The notes beneath the pieces are model-generated. The model saw nothing but the letters and a program-made list of their open reading frames with translations. It was not told where the DNA came from and did no database searches. From Alloscardovia sp963543015 (lineage in GTDB: Bacteria; Actinomycetota; Actinomycetes; Actinomycetales; Bifidobacteriaceae), in contig CAUTYZ010000008.1 in NCBI GenBank assembly GCA_963543015.1, positions 1 to 64,000 on the forward strand: a stretch of DNA of 64,000 nt. The letters are read 5' to 3'. Positions 28,431 to 36,933 of this stretch are shown here, one piece after another. The position numbers and the translations under genes are program-made. Every line of letters begins with the position of its first letter. Position 1 is the stretch's first letter.

Positions 28431-30254
28431 TTATTCCTTCGCCGTGAAGTAGAACCCCGCGAAATCGTCATACTGAACGCGGTAGAGCTGAGCAATGCGA
28501 GAATTATCAGACGATTGAGAATTATTGTGCGAGAATGAATACTCAGAAACTGCCGAACCGTTATCTGTATGAACGTCCCAGCTGCGTCCCACTGAGCTGG
28601 CGGTAACGAGATATCCGTTGATGAACTGGGCGTTTCCGTTGATAGGGGTGTATGGAACGGCTACAGAAGATACGAGAGAATACGTATGTGCCTTCATATC
28701 TACGTGATACGTGTATGCGTATGAATGCAAAGAATTTTTCGTATTTTTAAACTTACGCGATGCTGATGGAATTGCCGTCGCCCACGAGAAGCGTGGCTGA
28801 GTAGGCGACACTGCAAAATTATTATTCAATAATGTCACTGTATACCCATCAGACGTTACATCGCTGACGTGGATATCGCTTTGACCTGCTGCTTCAGAGA
28901 AACCGCCATTCTTTGCCACAAGCAAGTAGGAGTATTCAGGGTCTGACCATAATTGCGATGGTCCGAGGATAGATGTCACCGATGGCGAATCCGAAATGTC
29001 CAAAGTGAGAAGAGACGAAGTTTCGCGGGACGACAAAAGGATATGCGTATCGTCAATCATAGAAAGCGAATTTAATCCCAGCCAGTTCCACGTGGTATCG
29101 GATGTCGAACCGTCAGCATTTAAAGCGACGTGCTTCGTCGTGCCACGATAGGTATTCAAAATAGTGGAGAGGTTAGCGAGTACGCGCATTTTCCCGTTCA
29201 AAATATTGAAACGGATGACATAATTTCCGACCTCGCCCGAGTAATCGCGAGACCCTCCGTTGGTAGCAATCGCAACGATATTTCCACGAGAATCCATCGT
29301 GTAGTCGCTAGCAAGGGAGTATCGCCCATCGAAAGTGATGAAATTATCGACATGGCCTGTTTTATCGACCGCGACAAACTGCGTGGTGCTAATCGCATAA
29401 TACAAATGATTGCGATGATACATGAAACGTGTAGCAGCAGCATTTTTGAGGGGAATTTCCCCTCGTAAAATGCCTTGCGAATCATACAAATATGCAAAAT
29501 TTGCACTTCCGGACGCTTGCGGCATGACAGCAAATAGCCCATCGCCAATGCTATGCACTGAAACTGAGTCACCTGCCTGCTGAAGATCGCGCACCGAAAC
29601 GCGGATAGGTTCTGACCCCAGTAAATCTCCCATATCGTGCGTGTACTGCCGTGTGGTTTGCTGGCCGTTTGCGTCGGTAATAGTGAAAGTAATAACGTTC
29701 TTCGTCGATGGAATGAGTCCGATGACTTGGAATTCATGAGTACGGCCGCGATGAGTTGTATCCGAAACTGTGCGAGTAAAAGCAGGATAATCCGTTTCCG
29801 GGGCAGTAACGGTATACGAGACGCTCATGGGTTCTTCTGTCACGAAATAGACGTACAGAGAGTTTGTATTCGTGCCATATGGATTTGCTTCGATAAGCAT
29901 GTCATTCATCGTGTACGAATGAGCATCCTTTTTGCGCTCGATACGCGTCGATTCGCGATTTTGATAGCCAATTGTATAAATGCGCTCAATTGTGTGTGAC
30001 AGAACGTTTGCTGGAGAATTTCGCCGAGCATTGTAATACGTGAGTGTGCCCCATAATGTCAGCGCGAGAACGAGGATAACGGAAATAACGACGATAGTAC
30101 GGCGAAGAGTGCGACGCAGTTTCTGGCGAATTGTTTCGCGAGGAGAATTATCGTCGGGAGTGTGATCAAAATTGCGCGGGCTAGGAATGCTTCGATAGTC
30201 GGAACTCTTTGTGCGCGTTCCCGTCGCATAATGAATGAGTTCAGGCTTGCTCAT
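28431..30254 (-). CDS. Aryl-sulfate sulfotransferase (ASST)-like membrane-anchored beta-propeller protein
   Basis: This is a 607-residue protein with one membrane segment near residues 55-75 (VVISVILVLALTLWGTL), so the large C-terminal part is probably outside the cell. That part holds repeats typical of ASST-type propellers, including WNWLGLNSLSMIDDTHILLSSR and later HVDMKAHTYSLV. ASST enzymes move sulfate between phenolic compounds, but related proteins may only share the fold. The start at 30254 is chosen because GGAGG lies just upstream; the frame is open to 30344. No partner gene is adjacent. Confidence 0.65.
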   Translation of the reverse strand: MSKPELIHYATGTRTKSSDYRSIPSPRNFDHTPDDNSPRETIRQKLRRTLRRTIVVISVILVLALTLWGTLTYYNARRNSPANVLSHTIERIYTIGYQNRESTRIERKKDAHSYTMNDMLIEANPYGTNTNSLYVYFVTEEPMSVSYTVTAPETDYPAFTRTVSDTTHRGRTHEFQVIGLIPSTKNVITFTITDANGQQTTRQYTHDMGDLLGSEPIRVSVRDLQQAGDSVSVHSIGDGLFAVMPQASGSANFAYLYDSQGILRGEIPLKNAAATRFMYHRNHLYYAISTTQFVAVDKTGHVDNFITFDGRYSLASDYTMDSRGNIVAIATNGGSRDYSGEVGNYVIRFNILNGKMRVLANLSTILNTYRGTTKHVALNADGSTSDTTWNWLGLNSLSMIDDTHILLSSRETSSLLTLDISDSPSVTSILGPSQLWSDPEYSYLLVAKNGGFSEAAGQSDIHVSDVTSDGYTVTLLNNNFAVSPTQPRFSWATAIPSASRKFKNTKNSLHSYAYTYHVDMKAHTYSLVSSVAVPYTPINGNAQFINGYLVTASSVGRSWDVHTDNGSAVSEYSFSHNNSQSSDNSRIAQLYRVQYDDFAGFYFTAKE

Positions 30255-30406
30255 ACGCCCTCCAACCTCCGACGTGCATGGACATGTGTAAGTGCGAGAG
30301 CGTGTGCGAGACAATAATGCTCTACGCATACCTATTATATGCATAGAGCATTATTATTGAACTCTCCTGAGGATGAATGAACAAAGTGAACGCAGATTAA
30401 TGCAGA

Positions 30407-31825
30407 TTACAGATTCATTAAATCGTTAAACGATTCGCTCATAGTTGGGTGAGTGAAGATAGCATCGCGCACATAAGTGGATGGAATCTTGTTGTCCATT
30501 GCCATCTTGATGTAGTTAATCAATTCTTCAGACTTATCACCATACAAACTAGCACCCACGATGAGCTGAGAATCACGGTCAATGACGACCTTGAAAAGCC
30601 CGCGAGGATCATTATTGATCTTGTGACGTGGAATGGAGGACACAGGAAGCGCCTTTTCAGCAGCATTGAGACCACGTTCCACGGCCTCAGCATATGTCAA
30701 TCCGATACGGCTCAATGTCGGCGTGATAAAGACCGAGTAAGGAATTTCATCACGGTTGCGAGTCGTGCGAGAGCCATCACCGAAAATTTGGCTTCGTACA
30801 ATTCGGAAATCATCCAAGGAAATATACGTGAATTGCATACCACCCGTGACATCGCCAACCGCATAAATCCCAGGAACGGACGTTTCGAGCTTGTCATTCA
30901 CGATGATTTCTCCGCGCTCGCCGACAGCGATGGCAGTATTTTCCAAACCAAGATACTGCGTTTGTGGGCGACGACCGACAGCAACAATGACAGCATCCGC
31001 ATCAAAATCGCCATCAGATGTGTGCACAATCGCATGATCGTTCGCATCTTCCACAGATTCAGTGGTGACGCCCAGATGGAAGTCAATTCCCGCATTGGTC
31101 AGATCAGTAATTGCAGCCTGAGCAATGTCAGTATCCTCACGGCGCATCAGGGCATCCGACTTTTCCAAGACCGTAACATGGCTGCCGAAAGTCGTCAGCA
31201 TCGAAGCGAACTCAAGTGCAATGTAACCGCCACCAATGATGACTACTCGCTCAGGAAGGCTCGTCATGTCCAAAGTCTCAGTAGAAGTATGAGTAAAGCG
31301 GGATGCGGCCAGTCCTGGAATATCAGGCACAATTGGTCGCGCACCCGTGTTGATGATGATCTTATCTGCTGTTAATGTGCGGATAACGGTGTCATCGCTG
31401 AGAACCTCAACGACTTTGCTGGATGGGTCATCGGTAAAACGAGCAAAACCGTCAATGACATCAATGTGCGGGTCGTCGGCAAGCATGTGATAATTCTTGC
31501 CATTCAATGCTATGACAACATTGCGCTTACGAGTCATGGCATCATCGAAAGAAAGGCCTTCATTGCTTGCTTTGACGAGAACCTTGCTTGGAATGCACGC
31601 GATGTTAATGCATGTACCGCCATACATGAGTTTTGACTGCTCGACGACGGCAACTTTCAAGCCCTGTGCGCTGGCTGCCTTGGCGAAAGTCTTGCCTGCC
31701 TTGCCAAAACCGATAATAAGGATGTCGTAGCGGTCGGGAGCGCTGGACTGTGTGGCTGTGGACTGTGCGGCAGTGGATGCTGTGGTGGTTGCTGATGAAG
31801 CGACTGCTGATGTGAAATCAGTCAT
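30407..31825 (-). CDS. FAD-dependent pyridine nucleotide-disulfide oxidoreductase (RclA/MerA-like)
   Basis: This 472-residue flavoprotein has GFGKAG (residues 39-44), a redox-active pair in GGTCINIACIPSK (Cys72, Cys77), a second dinucleotide motif GGGYIALE, and GIYAVGDV. C-terminal HPTMSE completes the dimerisation domain. The closest pattern is RclA, which reduces oxidised halogen/thiocyanate stress products, but mercuric reductase-like or other activities cannot be excluded. The Ala/Ser/Thr-rich first 30 residues are unusual. Its start overlaps the stop of the Rrf2 gene by 8 nt, so the two are co-transcribed. GGAG lies 8 nt upstream. Confidence 0.8.
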   Translation of the reverse strand: MTDFTSAVASSATTTASTAAQSTATQSSAPDRYDILIIGFGKAGKTFAKAASAQGLKVAVVEQSKLMYGGTCINIACIPSKVLVKASNEGLSFDDAMTRKRNVVIALNGKNYHMLADDPHIDVIDGFARFTDDPSSKVVEVLSDDTVIRTLTADKIIINTGARPIVPDIPGLAASRFTHTSTETLDMTSLPERVVIIGGGYIALEFASMLTTFGSHVTVLEKSDALMRREDTDIAQAAITDLTNAGIDFHLGVTTESVEDANDHAIVHTSDGDFDADAVIVAVGRRPQTQYLGLENTAIAVGERGEIIVNDKLETSVPGIYAVGDVTGGMQFTYISLDDFRIVRSQIFGDGSRTTRNRDEIPYSVFITPTLSRIGLTYAEAVERGLNAAEKALPVSSIPRHKINNDPRGLFKVVIDRDSQLIVGASLYGDKSEELINYIKMAMDNKIPSTYVRDAIFTHPTMSESFNDLMNL

Positions 31826-32249
31826 GCGAATTCTCCTTTGAATCGATGGTGGTGAGGATGTCACCAATTGTTTGCTTATTATAAAAATTTATGAGTAATT
31901 CTTGCTCCTGCTCACGCAGATCAGAGATAACAGAACTCATGTTGCGAGCAATAGTGCACGAACTATCTGGCTTCCCTGTAAAAATTCGCGAATCTGCCTC
32001 GCGAACCCGAAACAGCTCGAAAATGCGGGAGAGGGGGATGCTTGCAGAATCAGGAATAGCGGAATAACCGCCGTACTTTCCCGCTCGAGTTTCCGCAAGG
32101 TGCTCGTGAGCAAGTTTGGACATGACCAGCCGAAGTTGAACTGGATTCACGCAAATGAGCTCGGCGAGAGAGGACGAAGGAAATGATTGGTCTTTGTGCT
32201 TCGTCAGGTAGGCGAGTGCATGCACTGCGATGGTGAATTGCAAGTTCAT
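31818..32249 (-). CDS. Rrf2 family transcriptional regulator
   Basis: This 143-residue protein starts with the Rrf2 pattern MNLQFTIAVHALAYL, then a winged helix with SSLAELICVNPVQLRLVMSKL. It lacks the three-cysteine Fe-S motif of IscR; only Cys residues in LICVN and SSCTIA are present, so it may sense redox state by thiol chemistry. It probably controls itself and the overlapping oxidoreductase. Confidence 0.87.
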   Translation of the reverse strand: MNLQFTIAVHALAYLTKHKDQSFPSSSLAELICVNPVQLRLVMSKLAHEHLAETRAGKYGGYSAIPDSASIPLSRIFELFRVREADSRIFTGKPDSSCTIARNMSSVISDLREQEQELLINFYNKQTIGDILTTIDSKENSHD

Positions 32250-32274
32250 AAGCGCCTCGATTTCTGTGGTGGAT

Positions 32275-32436
32275 ACGTTTTTAGCAGGTCGTATCGCGTT
32301 TATATGTAATTATTATAGTTACAGTTAAGACAGTTGGGAAGGGCAATGTTTTCAAGCGTGTCGTGCGCATGAAAAACGGGAAGAAATGCAAAAAGATAAT
32401 CGACAGGTGTGTGCAATACGACCTGCTAAAAATGTA
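32275..32436. repeat. Dispersed inverted-repeat element, copy A
   Basis: Left arm ACGTTTTTAGCAGGTCGTAT begins at 32275. The right arm (AATACGACCTGCTAAAAATGT) ends at 32435-32436. The 115-nt interior includes GGGAAGAAATGCAAAAAGAT, shared in part with copy B. It lies between the divergent Rrf2 and MFS genes. Confidence 0.85.
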
Positions 32437-32691
32437 CATGCGCATAGTACTATCGCAACCACTGGGGTAGCAGCTTGTAGTGCTATCGCAGTAGCAGCTC
32501 GTAGCACTACGGTGAAAAGCAGGCCTACAGAATACATGAGGAATGCATGTAGAATGTATAAAGTCATAAAGTAGGGGGCGTGTGCTAGAAATTGTGTTAG
32601 ACATATAGTAGACATACGCTAGACATGTAGTAAGAGGCGGCGTTAGAGGGAAAAACTCAAGCGAATTCGATATCAGGAAGAGTGATTAGTG
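32437..32691. other. Non-coding region upstream of the MFS gene, with short direct repeats
   Basis: GTAGCAGCT followed by TGTAG or CGTAG occurs at 32467 and 32491, a 24-nt period. GTAGTGCTA and TAGCACTAC also form an inverted repeat. No credible coding region is seen. It should contain the MFS promoter or operator. Confidence 0.4.
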
Positions 32692-33978
32692 ATGACATCG
32701 CAGACATCAATCATTCCCAACTTTATGAGGCTCAGTAGTTTCCCGTATAATTTCCGCCAGCTCATCGTGGGTAAGAGCTTCCTCAATATCGCTGATAGTT
32801 TTTACGCTGTTGCGGTATCCGTCGGACTGGTGAAGGTCTACCATATCGATGCGGGTTCGCTGTCTACTTTCACGCTTATCGCCATGCTTCCGGCAATGTT
32901 TGGCTTTGTGTTTGGTCATCTCATCGATCGCATCGACAATAAGAAGATGTGGCTGGTGGCATGCGAAAGTATTTACGTCTTACTCGTTCTCGCAATTGCA
33001 GGATGCTTGTTTTTTCGCGCTCCGGTCGTTGTGCTGTGTGCAGTGAACTTTCTGTTTTACTGTGTCAGTACGCTTATCGGGGCAATTGACACGAGTATCG
33101 TTCCGCAGGCGTTGGATGATGATGAAGAATTAATAGAGAAGTCCGTTGATATCCAATACTTAACGGGCAATATCTTGAACATTGCTTCCAATTTTGTTGC
33201 ATCGCTCCTGCTGGGCGTGGTGACTTATTTCGTTGTGCTGAATGCGAGCATCCCGTTCTTCGTTGCGGGAATTTTCTTCTTCTGGCGCATGAAAATTACT
33301 TTGACTCAACCACAATCTCATGATGAACAGCAAGATTCGAACAATAGTGCAGTCTATAATGCAGTCTCGGGAGTCTCTCAATTCAAAGACAACGTCATTG
33401 AATCCGTGCGCTACTTTTCGCAGCAGCGCGTCCCATCGGCAATTATCGTGTGTGAAGCTTTCCTGAGTGGAGCTTTGGACGTTCTGCTTGCCCTGACTCC
33501 GCTGTATCTTATATCGATTCACGTCGATATAAAATGGCTCGGATTAGTACTGGCAATTCAGCAGGGAGCTGACTTGGTCGGTTCGCTGTGTGCGCCGTTC
33601 GTAACTATCAAGCCAACGCATTTCTTCTGCTGGGATTATATGATTTCGGGAACTTTGCTCCTGCTTGTTTTCATCGTTCCATGGATTCCTGTCAAAATTG
33701 TCGCATTCGCGCTTGGTTTCGTCGTTATTGGAATTTCTGGCAATTACTTCAGTAAGATGCTTTTCAGCTCATATGATCACACGCGACTGGGAAGTGTAGA
33801 TACGATTATCCGTGCACTGTACGCAGTGTTCGGAATAATTTTCCTTCTCGTTCCAAATTTCTACAGCAACATTACTGTGCTTGGAATTATCTTCAACGTG
33901 CTCACAATTGTCTTTGGCGTAGCGCTTGCGTTCAGGATTTATGTGCAGAAGCGTAATGGTGCAGCCATTTCGGATTAG
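32692..33978 (+). CDS. MFS transporter
   Basis: This 428-residue protein of about 12 membrane helices resembles the macrolide-efflux/enterobactin-exporter type of MFS proteins (FGFVFGHLIDRIDNKKMWL loop). The frame is open to a GTG at 32689; ATG 32692 has AGGAAG about 10 nt upstream. Dispersed inverted repeats A and B bracket the gene. It is not closely similar to the other two MFS genes in the window. Confidence 0.82.
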   Translation: MTSQTSIIPNFMRLSSFPYNFRQLIVGKSFLNIADSFYAVAVSVGLVKVYHIDAGSLSTFTLIAMLPAMFGFVFGHLIDRIDNKKMWLVACESIYVLLVLAIAGCLFFRAPVVVLCAVNFLFYCVSTLIGAIDTSIVPQALDDDEELIEKSVDIQYLTGNILNIASNFVASLLLGVVTYFVVLNASIPFFVAGIFFFWRMKITLTQPQSHDEQQDSNNSAVYNAVSGVSQFKDNVIESVRYFSQQRVPSAIIVCEAFLSGALDVLLALTPLYLISIHVDIKWLGLVLAIQQGADLVGSLCAPFVTIKPTHFFCWDYMISGTLLLLVFIVPWIPVKIVAFALGFVVIGISGNYFSKMLFSSYDHTRLGSVDTIIRALYAVFGIIFLLVPNFYSNITVLGIIFNVLTIVFGVALAFRIYVQKRNGAAISD

Positions 33979-34034
33979 CGTGATTTTCGTATCGTGATGT
34001 ATGGCAGTAATGGCACGAATTTTCTGAGCGAAAT

Positions 34035-34185
34035 ACATTTTTAGCAAGTCGTATCGCCTGTGAGTGGATGGGAAAAATTGCAAAATTGATGGTTCTGGAA
34101 TGCCAGTATTTTCAACGGTATAAAACCGGGACAAACTGCAAAAAATTATGTGCTCTTGAAGCGCGATACGACCTGCTAAAAATGT
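34035..34185. repeat. Dispersed inverted-repeat element, copy B
   Basis: Left arm ACATTTTTAGCAAGTCGTAT starts at 34035. The right arm (GCGATACGACCTGCTAAAAA) ends near 34182 and is followed by TGTTTTTAAG. The interior holds GGGACAAACTGCAAAAAATT. It lies between the convergent MFS and tRNA-Arg genes. Confidence 0.85.
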
Positions 34186-34252
34186 TTTTAAGAAATAGAG
34201 AACATAAAAATGCGCGCAGAATCCCGCGCATAAACATAATAAACATAAAAAG

Positions 34253-34325
34253 TGCCTCGGATGCGATTCGAACGCACGACACCCGCTTTAGGAGAGCGGT
34301 GCTCTATCCCCTGAGCTACCGAGGC
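34253..34325 (-). tRNA. tRNA-Arg (anticodon CCT)
   Basis: The minus strand folds as a 73-nt cloverleaf: acceptor GCCTCGG/CCGAGGC, D-arm with AGCTCAGGGGATAGAGC, anticodon loop CTCCTAA, and T-arm GTGCGTTCGAATCGCAT. CCA is not encoded. It reads AGG codons. Confidence 0.95.
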
Positions 34326-34458
34326 AAGACATCTTAAGTGTACACGTTTTCGTGCATGTCGGCGAACAGTATATACGCGTGTTGAATTCAAACGTGCATG
34401 TGATGTCAAGCAATTGCTGAAATACGGTCAGACCGCAATACGGTAAGACAGTGAGAGC

Positions 34459-34740
34459 TTATTCGTTTCCTTGAGTTCCTGCATTTGCTTGGAACTGTGC
34501 CTGAGATTCCTGAACTTCATTGAGCTTCTTGGCCACATCATCGAGCAAAGATTGCGCATGACGTGCCAAAGCCTCGCCGAGTTCCCACTGATACATAGCG
34601 GTATTGAGCTCAAGTCCGCCAGCTTCGAGACGCTGCACGACGTCGACGAGTTGATCGCGAGCCTCTTCGTAGGTCAGAGCGTTAATGTGTTCGAGTTGCT
34701 CTTCGCTCAAGTGGGAGATGGAATGTGTTGTTTCTGCCAT
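34459..34740 (-). CDS. xseB: Exodeoxyribonuclease VII small subunit
   Basis: This 93-residue, helical protein shows the family core LTYEEARDQLVDVVQRLEAG and QWELGEALARHAQSLLDD. It assembles in several copies on XseA to form exonuclease VII, which degrades single-stranded DNA. The gene follows xseA by 44 nt. Confidence 0.95.
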   Translation of the reverse strand: MAETTHSISHLSEEQLEHINALTYEEARDQLVDVVQRLEAGGLELNTAMYQWELGEALARHAQSLLDDVAKKLNEVQESQAQFQANAGTQGNE

Positions 34741-34784
34741 GATTTTCCTTTGTGTGATGTGATGGGTGTGAGTAGGGAAGAGGT

Positions 34785-36137
34785 TTATTCCTCTGAAGTT
34801 TTGCTGACGGTCGCGCCAATTGTTCCAGACTTAAGAGTTACCGTAATCGAATCGCCTTCGGACAATGAGTTCGCCGCGTCGACAACTGTTCCGTCCAATT
34901 TCTGGACAACCGCATATCCACGATTGAGCGTGGATTGTGGACTGAGCGCGGTAAGCGTAGCGTGAAGCCTATCGATGGTAGAGCTCGCGTCTGCCACGCG
35001 GAAATTCATTGCGGTCAGCATACGAAGTCGAGCATCTTTTACAAACTGCGTTGGCTTATCCAAAATTGTGTGCGGATGAGTCAAACTTGGACGATTCGCA
35101 TACGCGGACAATCGTTGCCGTTCGAAATCAACACGTCGACTCAGAGTGTCAAACATACGACGTCGAGCTTCCGATACAATTGCCATTTCTTCAGCAACGT
35201 CCGGAACGACACGTTTCGCGGCATCCGTTGGTGTAGAAGCGCGCAAATCCACAGCCAAATCGATAAGTGTCCAGTCGTCCTCATGGCCAATTGCCGATAC
35301 AAGTGGTGTCTGACATGCTGCTGCAGCGCGAACGACGCCCTCATCAGAAAAACCAATTAAATCTTCAAACGCACCACCACCGCGTGCCACGATAATGACA
35401 TCGACGGTAGGATCAGCATCCAGCTCAGCAATTGCCGCGATAACTTCTGGCGGGCAGGATGGCCCTTGAACGTGCACATGTTTAATCTCAAAATCGATAC
35501 TTGGCCAGCGCAAACGCGCATTCGTGATGACATCGCCTTCAGCACGGGCTCCAGGAGCGCAAATAAGACCAATTTTATGAGGGAAATGGGGAATCTCAAC
35601 CTTGCGGTCGTCATCGAAAAGGCCTTCTCCTTTGAGTTTTTTGCGCAGTTCCTCAATCATTTCCATAAGTCCACCACGACCGACGTGGTGAATCTCATCT
35701 GCCCGGAAACTCAACGACGTGCGAGGTTGATAAATATTTGCACGCCCGTGAATAACGACGAGATCACCCTGCTGGAATTTTGCAGCTTCGTACGCGGGAG
35801 CGCCAAAAAAGACGACGTCCATTTGTGTAGGGGATTCGTTATCGCGCAGAGTCATATAGACCTGGCCTGCACGGCGAGCGTTAATTTGATGGACTTGCCC
35901 GGTAATCCACGCTGCTGGCCAACGGTCAACCGCAGATGCGTACTTGCTGCTCAAAAGCGAAACTGGCCAAGGATTATCTTTCGTCGTTTCGCTCGCCAGT
36001 GTTGGCAATTCTTGCACAGGAGCAGAAGCCACATCAGAAATCGCAGCAGAAGGCACAGAGGAAGCGTCAGAAGCAGCAGAACTGAACGACAGCGTACCTT
36101 GAGCTATGTCGTAAAGAGGATATGGAGTTTCGGACAT
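34785..36137 (-). CDS. xseA: Exodeoxyribonuclease VII large subunit
   Basis: This 450-residue catalytic subunit has an N-terminal OB fold (ITGQVHQINARRAGQVYMTL) and the catalytic core (VIIVARGGGAFEDLIGFSDE, SAIGHEDDWTLIDLAVDLRA). The C-terminal part is coiled. The first 45 residues are Ser/Ala-rich and not conserved. It works with XseB. Confidence 0.95.
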   Translation of the reverse strand: MSETPYPLYDIAQGTLSFSSAASDASSVPSAAISDVASAPVQELPTLASETTKDNPWPVSLLSSKYASAVDRWPAAWITGQVHQINARRAGQVYMTLRDNESPTQMDVVFFGAPAYEAAKFQQGDLVVIHGRANIYQPRTSLSFRADEIHHVGRGGLMEMIEELRKKLKGEGLFDDDRKVEIPHFPHKIGLICAPGARAEGDVITNARLRWPSIDFEIKHVHVQGPSCPPEVIAAIAELDADPTVDVIIVARGGGAFEDLIGFSDEGVVRAAAACQTPLVSAIGHEDDWTLIDLAVDLRASTPTDAAKRVVPDVAEEMAIVSEARRRMFDTLSRRVDFERQRLSAYANRPSLTHPHTILDKPTQFVKDARLRMLTAMNFRVADASSTIDRLHATLTALSPQSTLNRGYAVVQKLDGTVVDAANSLSEGDSITVTLKSGTIGATVSKTSEE

Positions 36138-36609
36138 GATTCAAGAATAAGTGCAAAAGGTGACAGAAAAACATACAAGAAAACATACAAGAGTAATAGA
36201 AAAGACCGCGCGTGTTATGGAAGCGATGCTGTTCCTCGTATGAGGCAGAACGTCTCACGCATCGTCCCCCAATCGTCTCACACAATATCCTGCTCAACGT
36301 CCCACTCAATATCTCGAAAAATCCCCATGCCCAGAGCCAAAAATTATCCATAAAAATCTCTCGGATTTGCTATGATTGCGAGGCAACCTAGTTTCTAGAA
36401 ATTCTCAAAAATTGACATCATAATGTGTCGGGATTTTCTAGGAAAGCAAACTAGCTGACGATGATCCGTTATCAGCGGGGAGTTATCAGAAGAAAAACGG
36501 TGCACATGCATACGGGTATATCCCCTGAGCAGCAGAGGGTTACGCCGAGCACGTCGGTCGTATGACATGAGCAGCATGAGCAACATGAGTGGCATAACGC
36601 GTGCACAAC
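36138..36609. other. Long non-coding region upstream of the ileS leader
   Basis: It has no supported gene. TTGACA at 36412 is a good -35, but the -10 at the right distance (TTTCTA, 36435) is weak. TATGAT at 36371 is a possible -10 without a clear -35. The T-box leader downstream needs a promoter here. The xseA promoter probably lies at the left end. Confidence 0.35.
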
Positions 36610-36700
36610 GTTGAGTAGAACTGACGGAGCAGACCGATATCTGTGAAGAGGTACTGTAGAGCTTTCATACAGTGCAACCGGGGTGGTACCGCGGGGTATA
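36610..36700 (+). promoter_or_regulatory. T-box riboswitch upstream of ileS
   Basis: GGGTGGTACCGCGG (from 36681) is the hallmark T-box bulge that pairs with the tRNA acceptor end. ACTGTA/TACAGT just before it fits Stem III. Upstream, GCAGA...TCTGT encloses GATATC, giving an ATC (Ile) specifier in a very short Stem I. T-box leaders with ultrashort Stem I before ileS are known in actinobacteria, where they act on translation. Uncharged tRNA-Ile should raise IleRS synthesis. Confidence 0.8.
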
Positions 36701-36933
36701 GAGCAAAAGTTCGCACTATACGTCGTCCTCGTGTGAAGTAAACCATGAAGGTGAGCGGTTTGCGCAATTCACATTCAGGTGCGTCATGCATTCGAGCGAT
36801 GCATTGCGTAAACAGACGAGTGTGAAAAGCACGAACACAAACGACGACGAATATGAGCAGAGTATGAACAGCTCGTCGCTTAGCCCGCACTTCATGAACT
36901 TATACGATATAAGTTTCACGAAAGGTACAGCGC

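Noticed and set aside
34421..34450. Two imperfect copies of AATACGGT-AGAC near the xseB end
   Set aside because: Too short and imperfect to call a repeat family; no other copies were seen.
36813..36878. GACGAG/CTCGTC pairing as a transcription terminator for the T-box
   Set aside because: There is no T run after it, so an intrinsic terminator is not supported.
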